Shown one piece after another: positions 1-8,812 of a DNA stretch of 64,000 bases; position 1 is the stretch's first letter, and the number at the start of each line of letters is the position of its first letter. The stretch comes from Chryseobacterium panacisoli (GTDB lineage: Bacteria; Bacteroidota; Bacteroidia; Flavobacteriales; Weeksellaceae). The position numbers and the translations under genes were made by a program. The notes under the pieces were generated by a model. It did not search any database. It saw only the letters and a program-made list of their open reading frames with translations, and was not told the origin of the DNA. The stretch lies in NCBI RefSeq assembly GCF_008274625.1, contig NZ_VTRU01000001.1, positions 1-64,000 of the forward strand, in the 5' to 3' direction.

Positions 1-582
1 GATGTCAGAAAATTTTCAATCGATGAAATAATGGAGCTTCCTGAGAACAGGATTGTTCTGCCTATAAGGGTTGATCAGGATGGAAACAATCAAATTGAGA
101 TTATTCCCCAAAAAGCTTCTATGGGCTACCTGAATGGCTATGGAGATCCGGAATACATAGAAAGTCTGGAGACCATATCATTACCTTTTTTAAAAGGTGG
201 TAAGTTCAGGGCATTTCCAGCCGATGGAGATTCAATGCCTCCTTATAAGAACGGAACCTATATTGTAGGAAAATATGTAGAAAATCTTTCGGATTTGAAA
301 ACGGACAGAACGTATGTTTTCATTACCACCAATGATGGTATCAGTTATAAAAGATTTCAGTTTCATGAAGCTGATGGTATATGGGTTAAGGCTGACAATC
401 AATTTTATGAGCCTTATAAAATTCCATTGCCTGAAATTAAAGAAATCTGGGAATTTGCCTGTAGTATTAATACCAAAGAATATGAGCCTGATGAATTTTC
501 AGAACATCATATTCAAAATTTTATCACAGAAATTAAAACCGATATCAAACAGATCAAAGAAAAAATGGGAGATAGGAATTGA
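1..582 (+). CDS. S24/LexA-like repressor, C-terminal part (5' end outside window)
   Basis: The frame is open from base 1 (it reads DVRKFSIDEI before the first ATG at 31), so the gene begins outside the window and that ATG is probably internal. The visible part is an S24 peptidase domain: Ser in GDSMPP (residue 68 counted from the ATG at 31) and Lys in ISYKRF (residue 107) form the expected Ser-Lys dyad. Family members are XRE-type repressors that self-cleave when RecA is activated, as LexA and phage CI do. The N-terminal HTH domain is presumed from the family and is not visible. Next to an alkB-like gene, a role in DNA-damage or element control is plausible but inferred. Confidence 0.75.
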   Translation, partial: DVRKFSIDEIMELPENRIVLPIRVDQDGNNQIEIIPQKASMGYLNGYGDPEYIESLETISLPFLKGGKFRAFPADGDSMPPYKNGTYIVGKYVENLSDLKTDRTYVFITTNDGISYKRFQFHEADGIWVKADNQFYEPYKIPLPEIKEIWEFACSINTKEYEPDEFSEHHIQNFITEIKTDIKQIKEKMGDRN

Positions 583-651
583 AACTATTTTGAGTACATG
601 GCATAATTAAAAAACTTCTCCGAAGGGAAGTAAAAAACACAAATGATGAAA

Positions 652-677
652 AAACATCCCGAAGTAACGGGATGTTT
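652..677 (+). terminator. Hairpin between the S24 gene and alkB
   Basis: The 10-bp arms AAACATCCCG and CGGGATGTTT are separated by six bases. A weaker hairpin (ACTTC/GAAGT, 614-631) lies just upstream. The following T-run is short, so this is a likely terminator for the S24 gene but not a strong one. Confidence 0.5.
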
Positions 678-706
678 CTAAGATAAATATTTTAATTTAA
701 AGTTAA

Positions 707-1312
707 ATGACCCAGCTGAGTTTATTTGATGCAGAAGAGTTGTATGAGTTTCCAAAAGACCTTTTGGAATACAAAGAGAATTTCCTGAACAGGGAAGAAG
801 CAGATTTGCTAAAAAATAAATTATTGGATACTGCTCCCTGGGAACAGCGTACACAGAAGATGTACGATAAGATGGTGCTAACTCCACGGTTGACCGCTTG
901 GTATGGAGATTCAAAATATAACGATTCAGAAGAAGATAAAAAGCCAACGAATCCATGGACTCCTGAATTGTTTACATTAAAACAAAGAATCGAAAAGGAA
1001 TTTGGCTGTCAATTCAATGGTGTTTTATTAAACTTATACCGAGACCATAATGACTCCGTCGCCTGGCACCGAGATAAAGAAAGCAGATATGGCAAACGTC
1101 CTGTCATTGCATCCATCAGTCTTGGACAAACCAGAAACTTTGATTTCAGGAAGAAAGATCATCATTCAAGCAAATACAGTCTTCCGCTTCCTCACGGTTC
1201 CTTACTTATTATGAAAGGCGATTTACAGGAGCATTGGGAACACAGGATTGCGAAATCAACTATACCAATGAAAGAACGAATTAATCTGACTTTTCGATTA
1301 ATAAAGTCTTAA
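707..1312 (+). CDS. alkB: AlkB-family alpha-ketoglutarate-dependent DNA repair dioxygenase
   Basis: AlkB-family enzymes use Fe(II), oxygen and 2-oxoglutarate to remove alkyl groups from bases such as 1-methyladenine and 3-methylcytosine. The sequence shows the iron ligands HRD (H121, D123) and H179 in HWEHRI, followed by the 2-oxoglutarate-binding arginines in RINLTFR (R191, R197). At 201 residues it is the usual length of bacterial AlkB homologues of the 2OG-FeII_Oxy_2 type. The start follows the hairpin at 652-677, so it is probably transcribed separately from the S24 gene. Whether it belongs to the ICE or to the flanking chromosome cannot be decided here. Confidence 0.9.
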   Translation: MTQLSLFDAEELYEFPKDLLEYKENFLNREEADLLKNKLLDTAPWEQRTQKMYDKMVLTPRLTAWYGDSKYNDSEEDKKPTNPWTPELFTLKQRIEKEFGCQFNGVLLNLYRDHNDSVAWHRDKESRYGKRPVIASISLGQTRNFDFRKKDHHSSKYSLPLPHGSLLIMKGDLQEHWEHRIAKSTIPMKERINLTFRLIKS

Positions 1313-1335
1313 GAATAGACCTGCTTGAGGGCATG

Positions 1336-1602
1336 CTATAATTTTTGCAAATGCTTTTCGGCGCATTCATGTAAAATCCTATCAATTTCCGAATCAATCT
1401 CAGGGGAGATATCTTGTGTCCTGCCAAATCCGAGGCTACCGCTTCCAGACTGTCCGAACGTAATCATATACGCTGTTGAAAGATCGATTTTTTCTTCATA
1501 AAGAAAATCTTTATGTTTTTCATTAAGTTCTGCTATTTTAATTTCAACACAGTCTGAAAATCTTTCAGCACCATTTCCAAAAAGCTTTTCAGTTAAGCCC
1601 AT
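1336..1602 (-). CDS. Hypothetical protein, 88 aa
   Basis: No family is recognised. The protein is small, soluble and mildly acidic, with no signal peptide or membrane segment. It has a Gly/Ser-rich centre (GQSGSGSLGFGRTQD) and a C-terminal stretch that should be helical. It converges on alkB and diverges from the HTH gene at 1755. The start MGLTEKLF is the first ATG and follows an A/T-rich leader. A real gene is likely because the frame is uninterrupted and has normal composition, but no function can be given. Confidence 0.5.
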   Translation of the reverse strand: MGLTEKLFGNGAERFSDCVEIKIAELNEKHKDFLYEEKIDLSTAYMITFGQSGSGSLGFGRTQDISPEIDSEIDRILHECAEKHLQKL

Positions 1603-1754
1603 AGTCTTTCATATTTTATTGTAAATATCGATATTTTCTAAGTAAATATTTATCACTTAAAGCAAAATTCTTTTCATTACTACGAAAAAGTAGTGATTTT
1701 ATATGATTTCTGTTGTCCAATTTTACATCACCAATAATCATAAAAATCACAGTT

Positions 1755-2036
1755 ATGAATATCGAAAGAACAGAATTTATAGCCTGGATGGAGAGAATCA
1801 TGGAAAGATTTGACCTACTGAAAGAGCAAATGCTTAAGAACCAGTCCAGATTTATAGAAGTAGACGGGGAACAGCTTCTGGATAACCAGGATGTTTTGCA
1901 GCTTTTAAAAATAAGTTCCCGATCATTACAGCGGTATAGGACTGATAAAAAGCTGCCTTACTATACCATCAGCGGAAAGCTGTACTATAAGCTTTCTGAT
2001 GTCCATCAATTGATCAGAGAATGTTTAAATTCTTGA
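1755..2036 (+). CDS. Small helix-turn-helix (HTH_17, excisionase-like) protein
   Basis: The ATG at 1755 (MNIERTEF) is chosen over an upstream in-frame ATG at 1713 because this start is typical of the family and the upstream stretch looks like leader. The 93-residue product has a coiled N-terminal half followed by a MerR-like winged HTH: LLDNQDVLQLLKISSRSLQR, then YRTDKKLPYY and KLYYKLSDV. Proteins of this type sit beside the DUF3945 and topoisomerase genes of Bacteroidetes conjugative elements and are thought to act as DNA-bending or regulatory factors. It is the first clearly ICE-core gene in the window. Confidence 0.8.
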   Translation: MNIERTEFIAWMERIMERFDLLKEQMLKNQSRFIEVDGEQLLDNQDVLQLLKISSRSLQRYRTDKKLPYYTISGKLYYKLSDVHQLIRECLNS

Positions 2037-2134
2037 TAGTAACAAGACATCCACAGCCAAATCATTCATCACCATTCCAATCTTTTAGAGCATCATAATT
2101 GAGCTTATACCTTGGTTCCATTAAATGAAATACA

Positions 2135-3586
2135 ATGGAAAATGAATTGATAAACCATCAGGAACCCAATGAACTTAAACCGGCAACAGATACACTCCTT
2201 GTCCTGAACATTCATACCAATCAGGTTGAGATGGTCAAAGGAATTGATCAAGATGGGAATCTTCAAAAGGTTCCTCCAAAAGAAAAAAAGGATAATGAAC
2301 AGCTGATCAGGGTAGATAAACATGGCGATATTTTCTCCAACTTCTTTTCTAATTTCTACCGACAGCTTAAAAATCCCACGCATTTCAACTTTTTCAAAGT
2401 ATCGGAATACAATGCCATCAATACCGCCAAGGATCTTCAGAAATATGTCGATCAGGCATCACCTGAAGAAAAAGAAAAGCTGAAAGACTACGAAGTTTTA
2501 CCTCAACATAACAACAATCCAAAAAATAAAAATACAATGGACAACAACACAGACAATCAGGAGTACCGTTTTCAGCCGGAACAAATCGACTGGAAAACGA
2601 TGGAAAAATTCGGACTTAATCAGGAGAAGCTTGAAAAAATGAATGCGATGGATGCATTACTCAGAGGTTTTAAAACCAATACACTAATTCCCATCACTAT
2701 TAATCTGGGAACGGCGGTCAGTAAGATGGATGTCCGATTATCCCTTCAGACAGGGGATACAGGACAGGTTGCCGTTCACCTGCATGGTATCCGAAAGGAA
2801 CCCAACCTCAATAATACATTCTTAGGTCACCAGTTCACGGATGAAGACAAAAAGAATCTGAAAGAAACCGGGAATATGGGTCGGGTAGTAGATCTTGTCA
2901 ATCCTAAAACTGATGAAATCATTCCATCAGTGATCAGCCGTGACCGTTTAACCAATGAATTGGTTGCTTACAGGGCGGAGTACATGAAAATCCCTGATGA
3001 AATCAAAGGAATTAGGCTTGATGAACATCAGAAACAAACCTTATTGGAAGGAGGACCATTGTATCTTGAAGGGATGACTTCTAAAAAAGGAGAATTGTTC
3101 AATGCTACCGTACAGTTCAATGCGGATAAGCGGTATGTGGAATTTCTGTTCAATAATAATCAGAATCAACAACAAAGTCAATATCATCATAACCAACAGC
3201 AAACTCAGCATACGGATAAAGAAGCACCCAAAATATTCAGAGGAAAAGAACTGGACGATTCACAGTATGAAAAATTCAAAGTCGGGCAAACCGTGTATGT
3301 TGATGGTCTTACTGATGCTAAAGGTAAAGCCTATCAAGGTTATATTACCTTCAATAAAGAGACTTCCAAAACCGATTTCTCCTTCAATCATCCTAATAAG
3401 CTCAAAGAAGAGGCAAAGCCTACAGAAGATCATAAAACCCAAACTGCGGTTAATACGCAGGGTAAAACCAATGAAGCTACTAAAAATGTGAAGGAGCCTT
3501 TAGAATCCAAACAGCAGCAGCCTGCCAGTCAACAGCAGGAACACCAGCAAAAAAAGATTAGAAAACCAAGAGGACGAAAACTATAG
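2135..3586 (+). CDS. DUF4099/DUF3945 domain protein of Bacteroidetes conjugative elements
   Basis: The 483-residue protein opens with a DUF4099-like region (LLVLNIHTNQVEMVKGIDQDGN) and continues with DUF3945-type repeats, seen twice as a GxxLYLEGM...GE pattern around residue 310 and a GQTVYVDGL...GK pattern around 388. A Gln/His-rich linker lies near residue 345 and the C-terminus is Gln- and Lys/Arg-rich (ends KKIRKPRGRKL), suggesting nucleic-acid contact. The family is a constant neighbour of topB in these elements, but its biochemical role is unknown. topB begins 20 bp downstream, so the two are probably cotranscribed. Confidence 0.85.
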   Translation: MENELINHQEPNELKPATDTLLVLNIHTNQVEMVKGIDQDGNLQKVPPKEKKDNEQLIRVDKHGDIFSNFFSNFYRQLKNPTHFNFFKVSEYNAINTAKDLQKYVDQASPEEKEKLKDYEVLPQHNNNPKNKNTMDNNTDNQEYRFQPEQIDWKTMEKFGLNQEKLEKMNAMDALLRGFKTNTLIPITINLGTAVSKMDVRLSLQTGDTGQVAVHLHGIRKEPNLNNTFLGHQFTDEDKKNLKETGNMGRVVDLVNPKTDEIIPSVISRDRLTNELVAYRAEYMKIPDEIKGIRLDEHQKQTLLEGGPLYLEGMTSKKGELFNATVQFNADKRYVEFLFNNNQNQQQSQYHHNQQQTQHTDKEAPKIFRGKELDDSQYEKFKVGQTVYVDGLTDAKGKAYQGYITFNKETSKTDFSFNHPNKLKEEAKPTEDHKTQTAVNTQGKTNEATKNVKEPLESKQQQPASQQQEHQQKKIRKPRGRKL

Positions 3587-3606
3587 TAATCATCTAAATC
3601 CATCAT

Positions 3607-5691
3607 ATGAAAGCAATCATCGCAGAAAAACCGAGTGTCGCAAGAGAAATTGCACAATTATTAGGAGTCCATGAAAAAAAAGACGGCTATCTGTGCGGTA
3701 ACGGATACTGTGTCACCTGGGCATTGGGACATTTGATCGCGCTAGGAATGCCGGAAGATTATGGTATAAGAGGCTTTAACAAAGCCTCTTTGCCTATCTT
3801 TCCCAAGCCCTTTATTCTGACTCCCAAAAAGCTAAAGAAAACAAAAGGCTATGAGCCTGATCCTCTCGCTTTAAAACAGCTCAACACCATACAACAAGTC
3901 ATCAATCAATGCAGCAGTATTATTGTCGCCACAGATGCAGGAAGGGAAGGAGAGCTGATCTTCCGTTATATCTATCATTACCTACAATGCAACAAACCTT
4001 TTGAAAGACTCTGGATCAGTTCCCTGACAGAAAAAGCAATACAGGACGGTTTTAAAAGCCTTCAGCCAGGCGATGCCTTTGACGGTTTGTATCAAGCTGC
4101 TAAAGCCAGAAGTGAAGCGGACTGGCTGGTAGGAATCAATGCTACTCAGGCATTAACCATCGCAGGGAACCAAGATGTTTATTCATTAGGCAGAGTGCAG
4201 ACGCCAACCCTGGCTTTAATCTGTCAACGGTTTCTTCAGCATCAAAACTTCACCAAGCAAAAATACTTTCAGATTCAGCTGAGCCACAGAAAAGAATATA
4301 CAGACTTCACCAGTCTTTCGCTATTACAATGGGAAGAAAAAAAGCAGGCAGAACAAATCCAAAAGATTATAGAGCGAGAGGGAAGAGCTATTGTAGAAGA
4401 TGTATCTGTTAAAACAGTACAGGAGCAATCTCCCTTACTTTTCGACCTCACTGAATTACAGAAAGAAGCCAACAGAAAACTGGGGCTTTCTGCTGATGAG
4501 GTTTTACAAACAGCCCAAAGCCTCTATGAGAAACAGTTCATCACTTACCCCAGAACCGGCAGCAAGTATATTCCTGAAGATGTATGGAGTGATATTCCTG
4601 AGCTGGTCAGAATACTGAATCAGACCGAACCCTTCAAAACAGCCATAACCCATTTAAAATTCGGAAACTTCAACAAGCGGATCGTTAATGATCTAAAAGT
4701 TACCGACCATCACGGATTACTCATAACAACCAAAACACCTTCTGCACTTAGCGCTACGGAAAAAGCCATTTACCAGATGATTGCTTACCGCTTATTGGAA
4801 TCCCTATCCCATACCTGTATAAAACAAGTCACCCAAATCCAGATAAAAGTACATCATTATGAATTCCAGATCAAGGGATCAAAAATACTTAATCAAGGCT
4901 GGCGAGCCATCAAAGGGATTCTTTCTGACAATGAAAATTCTAATAATAAAAATGAAGTCCTTACTGAACTTCCAGAATTCAAAATAGGGGATGAACTGAA
5001 AATATCAAAAATAGAATTATTGGAAAAAGTAACGCAACCTCCCAAGCTTTATACAGAAGCTGACCTCTTATCAGCGATGGAAAATGCTGGCAGATCTATG
5101 GAGAACAAAGATGAACAGAAAGCGCTATCCAATATCGGTATCGGAACCCCAGCCACCAGAGCTTCTATTATCGAAACGCTGCTCAGCAGAAACTATATCG
5201 TCAGAAAAAGCAAAACCCTGCATCCCACTGATAAAGGCTTACAGGTTTACAACCTGGTCAAAGACAAAAAAATAGCCAATGTCCAAATGACCGCAGAATG
5301 GGAAATAGCACTGGATAGAATTGAAAGAGGTGAACTCAATAAAACTCAATTCATCAACGACATCCAACACTACACAGCAGAAATCACCAGCGAACTTTTA
5401 TCACTCCATATTCCTCAAGAAAATATTCCCCAACTCAAATGCCCCAAATGCCAACAACATAATGTTATTATCAAGGATAAAATTGTCAAATGCCCAGATG
5501 AGCAATGCAACTGGATCCTCTTTAGAACCATATGCGGAATACAACTTAGCATAAAAGATCTTACTTTACTATTAACTCAAAATAAAACATCACTCATCAA
5601 AAACATGAAAAGCAAAAACGGTAAAAAGTTTGATACTTACTTATTGTTGAAAGATAATTTCACTACAACATTTGAATTTTCAAAACATTAA
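3607..5691 (+). CDS. topB: DNA topoisomerase III (type IA), ICE-encoded
   Basis: Type IA topoisomerases cut one strand through a 5'-phosphotyrosine and decatenate or relax DNA; ICE copies probably help process transferred strands. The Toprim domain starts at residue 1 (IIAEKPSV, Glu7) with the acidic motif ATDAGREGELIFR near residue 117. The catalytic tyrosine is Y314 in FITYPRTGS. The C-terminus carries a zinc-ribbon-like CPKC...CPDEQC around residues 615-640. At 694 residues it has the full family length. A hairpin terminator follows at 5700-5728, closing this transcription unit before the defence island. Confidence 0.95.
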   Translation: MKAIIAEKPSVAREIAQLLGVHEKKDGYLCGNGYCVTWALGHLIALGMPEDYGIRGFNKASLPIFPKPFILTPKKLKKTKGYEPDPLALKQLNTIQQVINQCSSIIVATDAGREGELIFRYIYHYLQCNKPFERLWISSLTEKAIQDGFKSLQPGDAFDGLYQAAKARSEADWLVGINATQALTIAGNQDVYSLGRVQTPTLALICQRFLQHQNFTKQKYFQIQLSHRKEYTDFTSLSLLQWEEKKQAEQIQKIIEREGRAIVEDVSVKTVQEQSPLLFDLTELQKEANRKLGLSADEVLQTAQSLYEKQFITYPRTGSKYIPEDVWSDIPELVRILNQTEPFKTAITHLKFGNFNKRIVNDLKVTDHHGLLITTKTPSALSATEKAIYQMIAYRLLESLSHTCIKQVTQIQIKVHHYEFQIKGSKILNQGWRAIKGILSDNENSNNKNEVLTELPEFKIGDELKISKIELLEKVTQPPKLYTEADLLSAMENAGRSMENKDEQKALSNIGIGTPATRASIIETLLSRNYIVRKSKTLHPTDKGLQVYNLVKDKKIANVQMTAEWEIALDRIERGELNKTQFINDIQHYTAEITSELLSLHIPQENIPQLKCPKCQQHNVIIKDKIVKCPDEQCNWILFRTICGIQLSIKDLTLLLTQNKTSLIKNMKSKNGKKFDTYLLLKDNFTTTFEFSKH

Positions 5692-5699
5692 TATAAAAG

Positions 5700-5728
5700 A
5701 AAGACTGTAGCCAATTGATACAGTCTTT
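5700..5728 (+). terminator. Rho-independent terminator after topB
   Basis: AAAGACTGTA and TACAGTCTTT form a 10-bp stem with a nine-base loop, followed by TACTTTTG. It starts nine bases after the topB stop codon. Confidence 0.8.
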
Positions 5729-5843
5729 TACTTTTGTTGTAATAAAATTGATTATTTTTTATATCCAAAGTTGTAATATTTAAGATTTTTGAACGTTTCA
5801 AATTAAACTTCTAATTGAATAGAATGGTAAATTAAGAAAGTAA

Positions 5844-6461
5844 TTAATACGCATAAATGTCATCTAGGTCATCAATAAAATAACCTTCATTATGAATCTC
5901 TTTAATTGGATTGTCGTAAAGTAAGAATGCTTTGATTTCGGGCTCAAGAATAATGCTATCTTTTGTGATAATATTTAATTTAACTTGTTCTCTTAATTGC
6001 ATAAGAAGTCTACCTAAAGCATTTTTACCTTTTAAAACATTAGGTGCTACTGGTGAAGCTCCCCAAACGGTATCTTTTTTTGAAAACTCTACAATAGTCT
6101 TGTCTCCCGTACTCAATAACAACTTAGAAAATGCATCAAAGTTTTGAATGAGTTTAACTTCAAGACACCACTTCATCACTTTGAACTTTACTTGATCCCA
6201 ATCCTGTCGACTGTATTGCTGGTATTTTCTACTTACAGCTTTTGCGTCCATGGGATTTTTGGTTTCAATGATTTCCTTTTGTATTAAGGGAAATAATGGA
6301 AATCTACAAGCCTGATAAATAATTTCGGAACTTTGAATATTGACTTCATTAATAAACAAAGAATAACCTGGGGCCATATTGGAAAGTCCTCCAAACTTAT
6401 TCTCAGTTTTAGCAAAAGTTACAATTTCTTTTGTATTATATTCTCTAATGCTTGTATTCAT
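5844..6461 (-). CDS. NADAR-domain protein (YbiA-like N-glycosidase family)
   Basis: The 205 residues match the NADAR/DUF1768 pattern throughout: FGGLSNMAPG near the N-terminus, SEIIYQACRF, the DAKAVSRKY helix, DWDQVKFKVMKWCLEVK, LLSTGDKTIVE, DTVWGASP and LGRLLMQLR. Family members cleave N-glycosidic bonds in riboflavin precursors, ADP-ribose-type substrates or ADP-ribosylated guanine. The conserved Glu in SSEIIYQ and the Trp in VWG are the likely active-site residues. It is last in a minus-strand run, 23 bp after the first PRTase-like gene, and no DarT-like toxin is nearby. Acting on a product of the two PRTase-like neighbours is an inference. Confidence 0.85.
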   Translation of the reverse strand: MNTSIREYNTKEIVTFAKTENKFGGLSNMAPGYSLFINEVNIQSSEIIYQACRFPLFPLIQKEIIETKNPMDAKAVSRKYQQYSRQDWDQVKFKVMKWCLEVKLIQNFDAFSKLLLSTGDKTIVEFSKKDTVWGASPVAPNVLKGKNALGRLLMQLREQVKLNIITKDSIILEPEIKAFLLYDNPIKEIHNEGYFIDDLDDIYAY

Positions 6462-6484
6462 ATTGCTAAATTAAGTATTTTTTT

Positions 6485-7528
6485 TTATCCTCTATTGGTT
6501 ACAGGAAAAAGTGGTTTCCATTTGTGACCTGGAACTTCCCACCAATATACTAATGGACAGTTATTGGGAATATTCCTCCAGGTGAAAAAATGAGTTCCCA
6601 GACCAAAAATTTTATAAGCTGGATTAATAAGTCCCAGTGGCCTCAGATTTGGCTTGATTACTCCGTCTATCCTATTGATAATATCGATTCCTGTTTCAGT
6701 AATAATATTTTCATATTTGATTCTATTACTCGGATTTGTAAAAAAAGTTTCGTCTGCCGGATCCGTTTTGCTTCTGTATGCATAATCCTCGTACTTAGTA
6801 GCCTTAAGATTCTCCAGATAGCTGTTGATCTTAATATTATTGCCTTTAATAGGTTTAGCAATGTTGAGTTTTTGGTCAGCAAATTTTGCGTGATTTTCAA
6901 TATCATAATTAGAGTACCAGTTAACTTTTTTACTCACTTTATCTCCAAACGTTTTAATAATTCTAAAATTCTGAAAAGAAAAGCCCCATTGGTGCAGGCA
7001 AAAAACACTTATAGATAAGGTTATCTCGTTTAACGAAACTTTCTCAGCGAACGTTTTATCATGGGCATCCTTTTGCCCTAAAAATTCTAAAATATGTCGT
7101 CCAATTGTACTTCCTGAAGCTAAAATGTCATCGAAGTAGATGTAGTGTTTCTTAGGGAAAGTCAGGTAATCTCTGTAGGACACAGAAAAGTTTTCATCAA
7201 GTATTTCATCAAGCAACTCCAAGATAGCTGGCTGGCTCTTATGGGACTGTTGAAGATCCAAAAACTCAGTGTCCATTAAAAACTGTGTCACATTGGAATA
7301 GCCAAATAATTTGATGTATTTTCCAATATGACCTTTAACATATTTTTTAGCCTTATCCCGAGAGATATATACTTCAGAAATAAAATTGTCAAGTTCCGTC
7401 AGTATTAGGGCACTGTTATCCTCAAATTGCTCCGCCCATTCCAAAATTTTTTTCGGAGTGATATTAATATCATCGTGATTTCGATAATCTTTTACAACTT
7501 CATAAATTCGATCTGCGACCTCTTGCAT
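6485..7528 (-). CDS. Phosphoribosyltransferase-like protein (PRTase-CE type), copy A
   Basis: The 347-residue protein has an N-terminal helical part (DYRNHDDINITP...ILEWAEQFED), then the PRPP-binding loop signature YFDDILASGSTI at residues 131-142, where the DD pair and the S-G-S/T loop match type I phosphoribosyltransferases. This layout fits the family called PRTase-CE, phosphoribosyltransferases found in biological-conflict loci (family assignment from memory). The C-terminus carries LRPLG..NP....GLGTHFFTWRN and CPLVYWW, shared with the downstream-coordinate paralogue at 7645-8730. The substrate base is unknown. It lies 116 bp after the paralogue and 23 bp before the NADAR gene. Confidence 0.75.
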   Translation of the reverse strand: MQEVADRIYEVVKDYRNHDDINITPKKILEWAEQFEDNSALILTELDNFISEVYISRDKAKKYVKGHIGKYIKLFGYSNVTQFLMDTEFLDLQQSHKSQPAILELLDEILDENFSVSYRDYLTFPKKHYIYFDDILASGSTIGRHILEFLGQKDAHDKTFAEKVSLNEITLSISVFCLHQWGFSFQNFRIIKTFGDKVSKKVNWYSNYDIENHAKFADQKLNIAKPIKGNNIKINSYLENLKATKYEDYAYRSKTDPADETFFTNPSNRIKYENIITETGIDIINRIDGVIKPNLRPLGLINPAYKIFGLGTHFFTWRNIPNNCPLVYWWEVPGHKWKPLFPVTNRG

Positions 7529-7644
7529 ATACTGAAATTTCTTTTGTCCAAAAATAAATAAAAAAGTAATAACTAAAATTCTTTTGATTCTTTAAAATTT
7601 CTAATCTAGCCAATGTGTTAATTGAAACTATTATGCAACATTCC

Positions 7645-8730
7645 CTAGTCAAAGTCAGAGGCGGCACTGTTATTTCTTATTGCTGGAAATAATGGATACC
7701 AATCATTTGAACCCCACCAAAATACTAGTGGGCAGGTATTAGAGACATTCCGCCAAGTAAAAAAATGCGTTCCCGTTCCAAGGGTCTTATTGGTAGGATT
7801 TGTCATTCCGAGTGGACGAAGACCATAAGCGGAAATGTGATCGATCGATTTCATAATTTCAAACCCTTTTCCGAGCAATATTTGCTCGTATCGCATTCTA
7901 TTTTCAGCAGATGAAAAGAAATCTTCTTTTTTGGGATAGTTTGCATCTCTAAAAGCAAAATCTTCATTGTAATAGTCGTAATCGTTATTGAGATTATCCT
8001 CTACGAATTGAAGTACTTGCTCACCAACTTCTGAGCGAAGAGGATAGATGTGGTTAAACTTGGGGTTGGGATTATAGTAGTTGATCTTTGGATTATTTTC
8101 TATTTCCGAAACACGGTAAAATTTAAATCTATTCTGAAGGTCTGCTCCCAGCTTTTTACCTATAGAGTAACTCACATTTTTAGATGCCCAATTGTGTAAA
8201 ATAACGAATGAGCCAATTATTTTGATATTACTTTCTATAAACTCTTCGTTTCCGTAGTCAGCTATCTTTTCAAGAATATCACTTTTGAACGTTCCACCTG
8301 AAGCAAGGACATCATCGGCATAGTACCATTGTTTGATATTCTTGGTACCGCAGTCTTCAAGCGATCTTCCATATTTCTCTTTCAAAAGTTCATCGATAAA
8401 ACCCAAAAAAACTTTTTGACTTTTACCTGAAGGTTGACAATCTAAAAATTCCGTTTCATCAAAAAATTGACCGATATCATCATATCCAAGATGCTTACTG
8501 ATGATATCAAATTCTGTGGAAATCATTTCCAAGGTGTAATCTTTGGTAAGGTAAGATTTTGGGATCAAATGTAACAATTCATCAACCAAAAATTCTCTGT
8601 CTGATTCTTCGAATTGTTCCAACCATTTGTTGAAATGATCAGCATCAATTTTCGTGCGGTAACCTCTTCCAATATCTTCATTTCTATATCCACCGATTAT
8701 CGAAATGATCTTATCAATTTTTTCTTCCAT
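7645..8730 (-). CDS. Phosphoribosyltransferase-like protein (PRTase-CE type), copy B
   Basis: This 361-residue paralogue of the protein at 6485-7528 has the same layout: GYRNEDIGRG and FNKWLEQFEESD at the N-terminus, FLDCQPSGKSQ, the PRPP-loop-like YYADDVLASGGTF at residues 136-148, and the C-terminal LRPLGMTNP, GTGTHFFTWRN and CPLVFWW. The two copies look strongly diverged outside these motifs, so they are an established pair and not a recent duplication; they may form a heterodimer or act on different substrates (inference). The gene follows the HEPN-like gene by 82 bp in the same orientation. Confidence 0.75.
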   Translation of the reverse strand: MEEKIDKIISIIGGYRNEDIGRGYRTKIDADHFNKWLEQFEESDREFLVDELLHLIPKSYLTKDYTLEMISTEFDIISKHLGYDDIGQFFDETEFLDCQPSGKSQKVFLGFIDELLKEKYGRSLEDCGTKNIKQWYYADDVLASGGTFKSDILEKIADYGNEEFIESNIKIIGSFVILHNWASKNVSYSIGKKLGADLQNRFKFYRVSEIENNPKINYYNPNPKFNHIYPLRSEVGEQVLQFVEDNLNNDYDYYNEDFAFRDANYPKKEDFFSSAENRMRYEQILLGKGFEIMKSIDHISAYGLRPLGMTNPTNKTLGTGTHFFTWRNVSNTCPLVFWWGSNDWYPLFPAIRNNSAASDFD

Positions 8731-8812
8731 CTGTCAATAAATTATTTTATTATTTGATAAATTCAAATATATAAATGTTCATACATAGTGTATTCAGTAT
8801 TTTTACGGAAAA

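Noticed and set aside
5844-6461. NADAR gene as half of a DarT-type toxin-antitoxin pair
   Set aside because: No DarT-like ADP-ribosyltransferase is adjacent; the neighbours are PRTase-like proteins.
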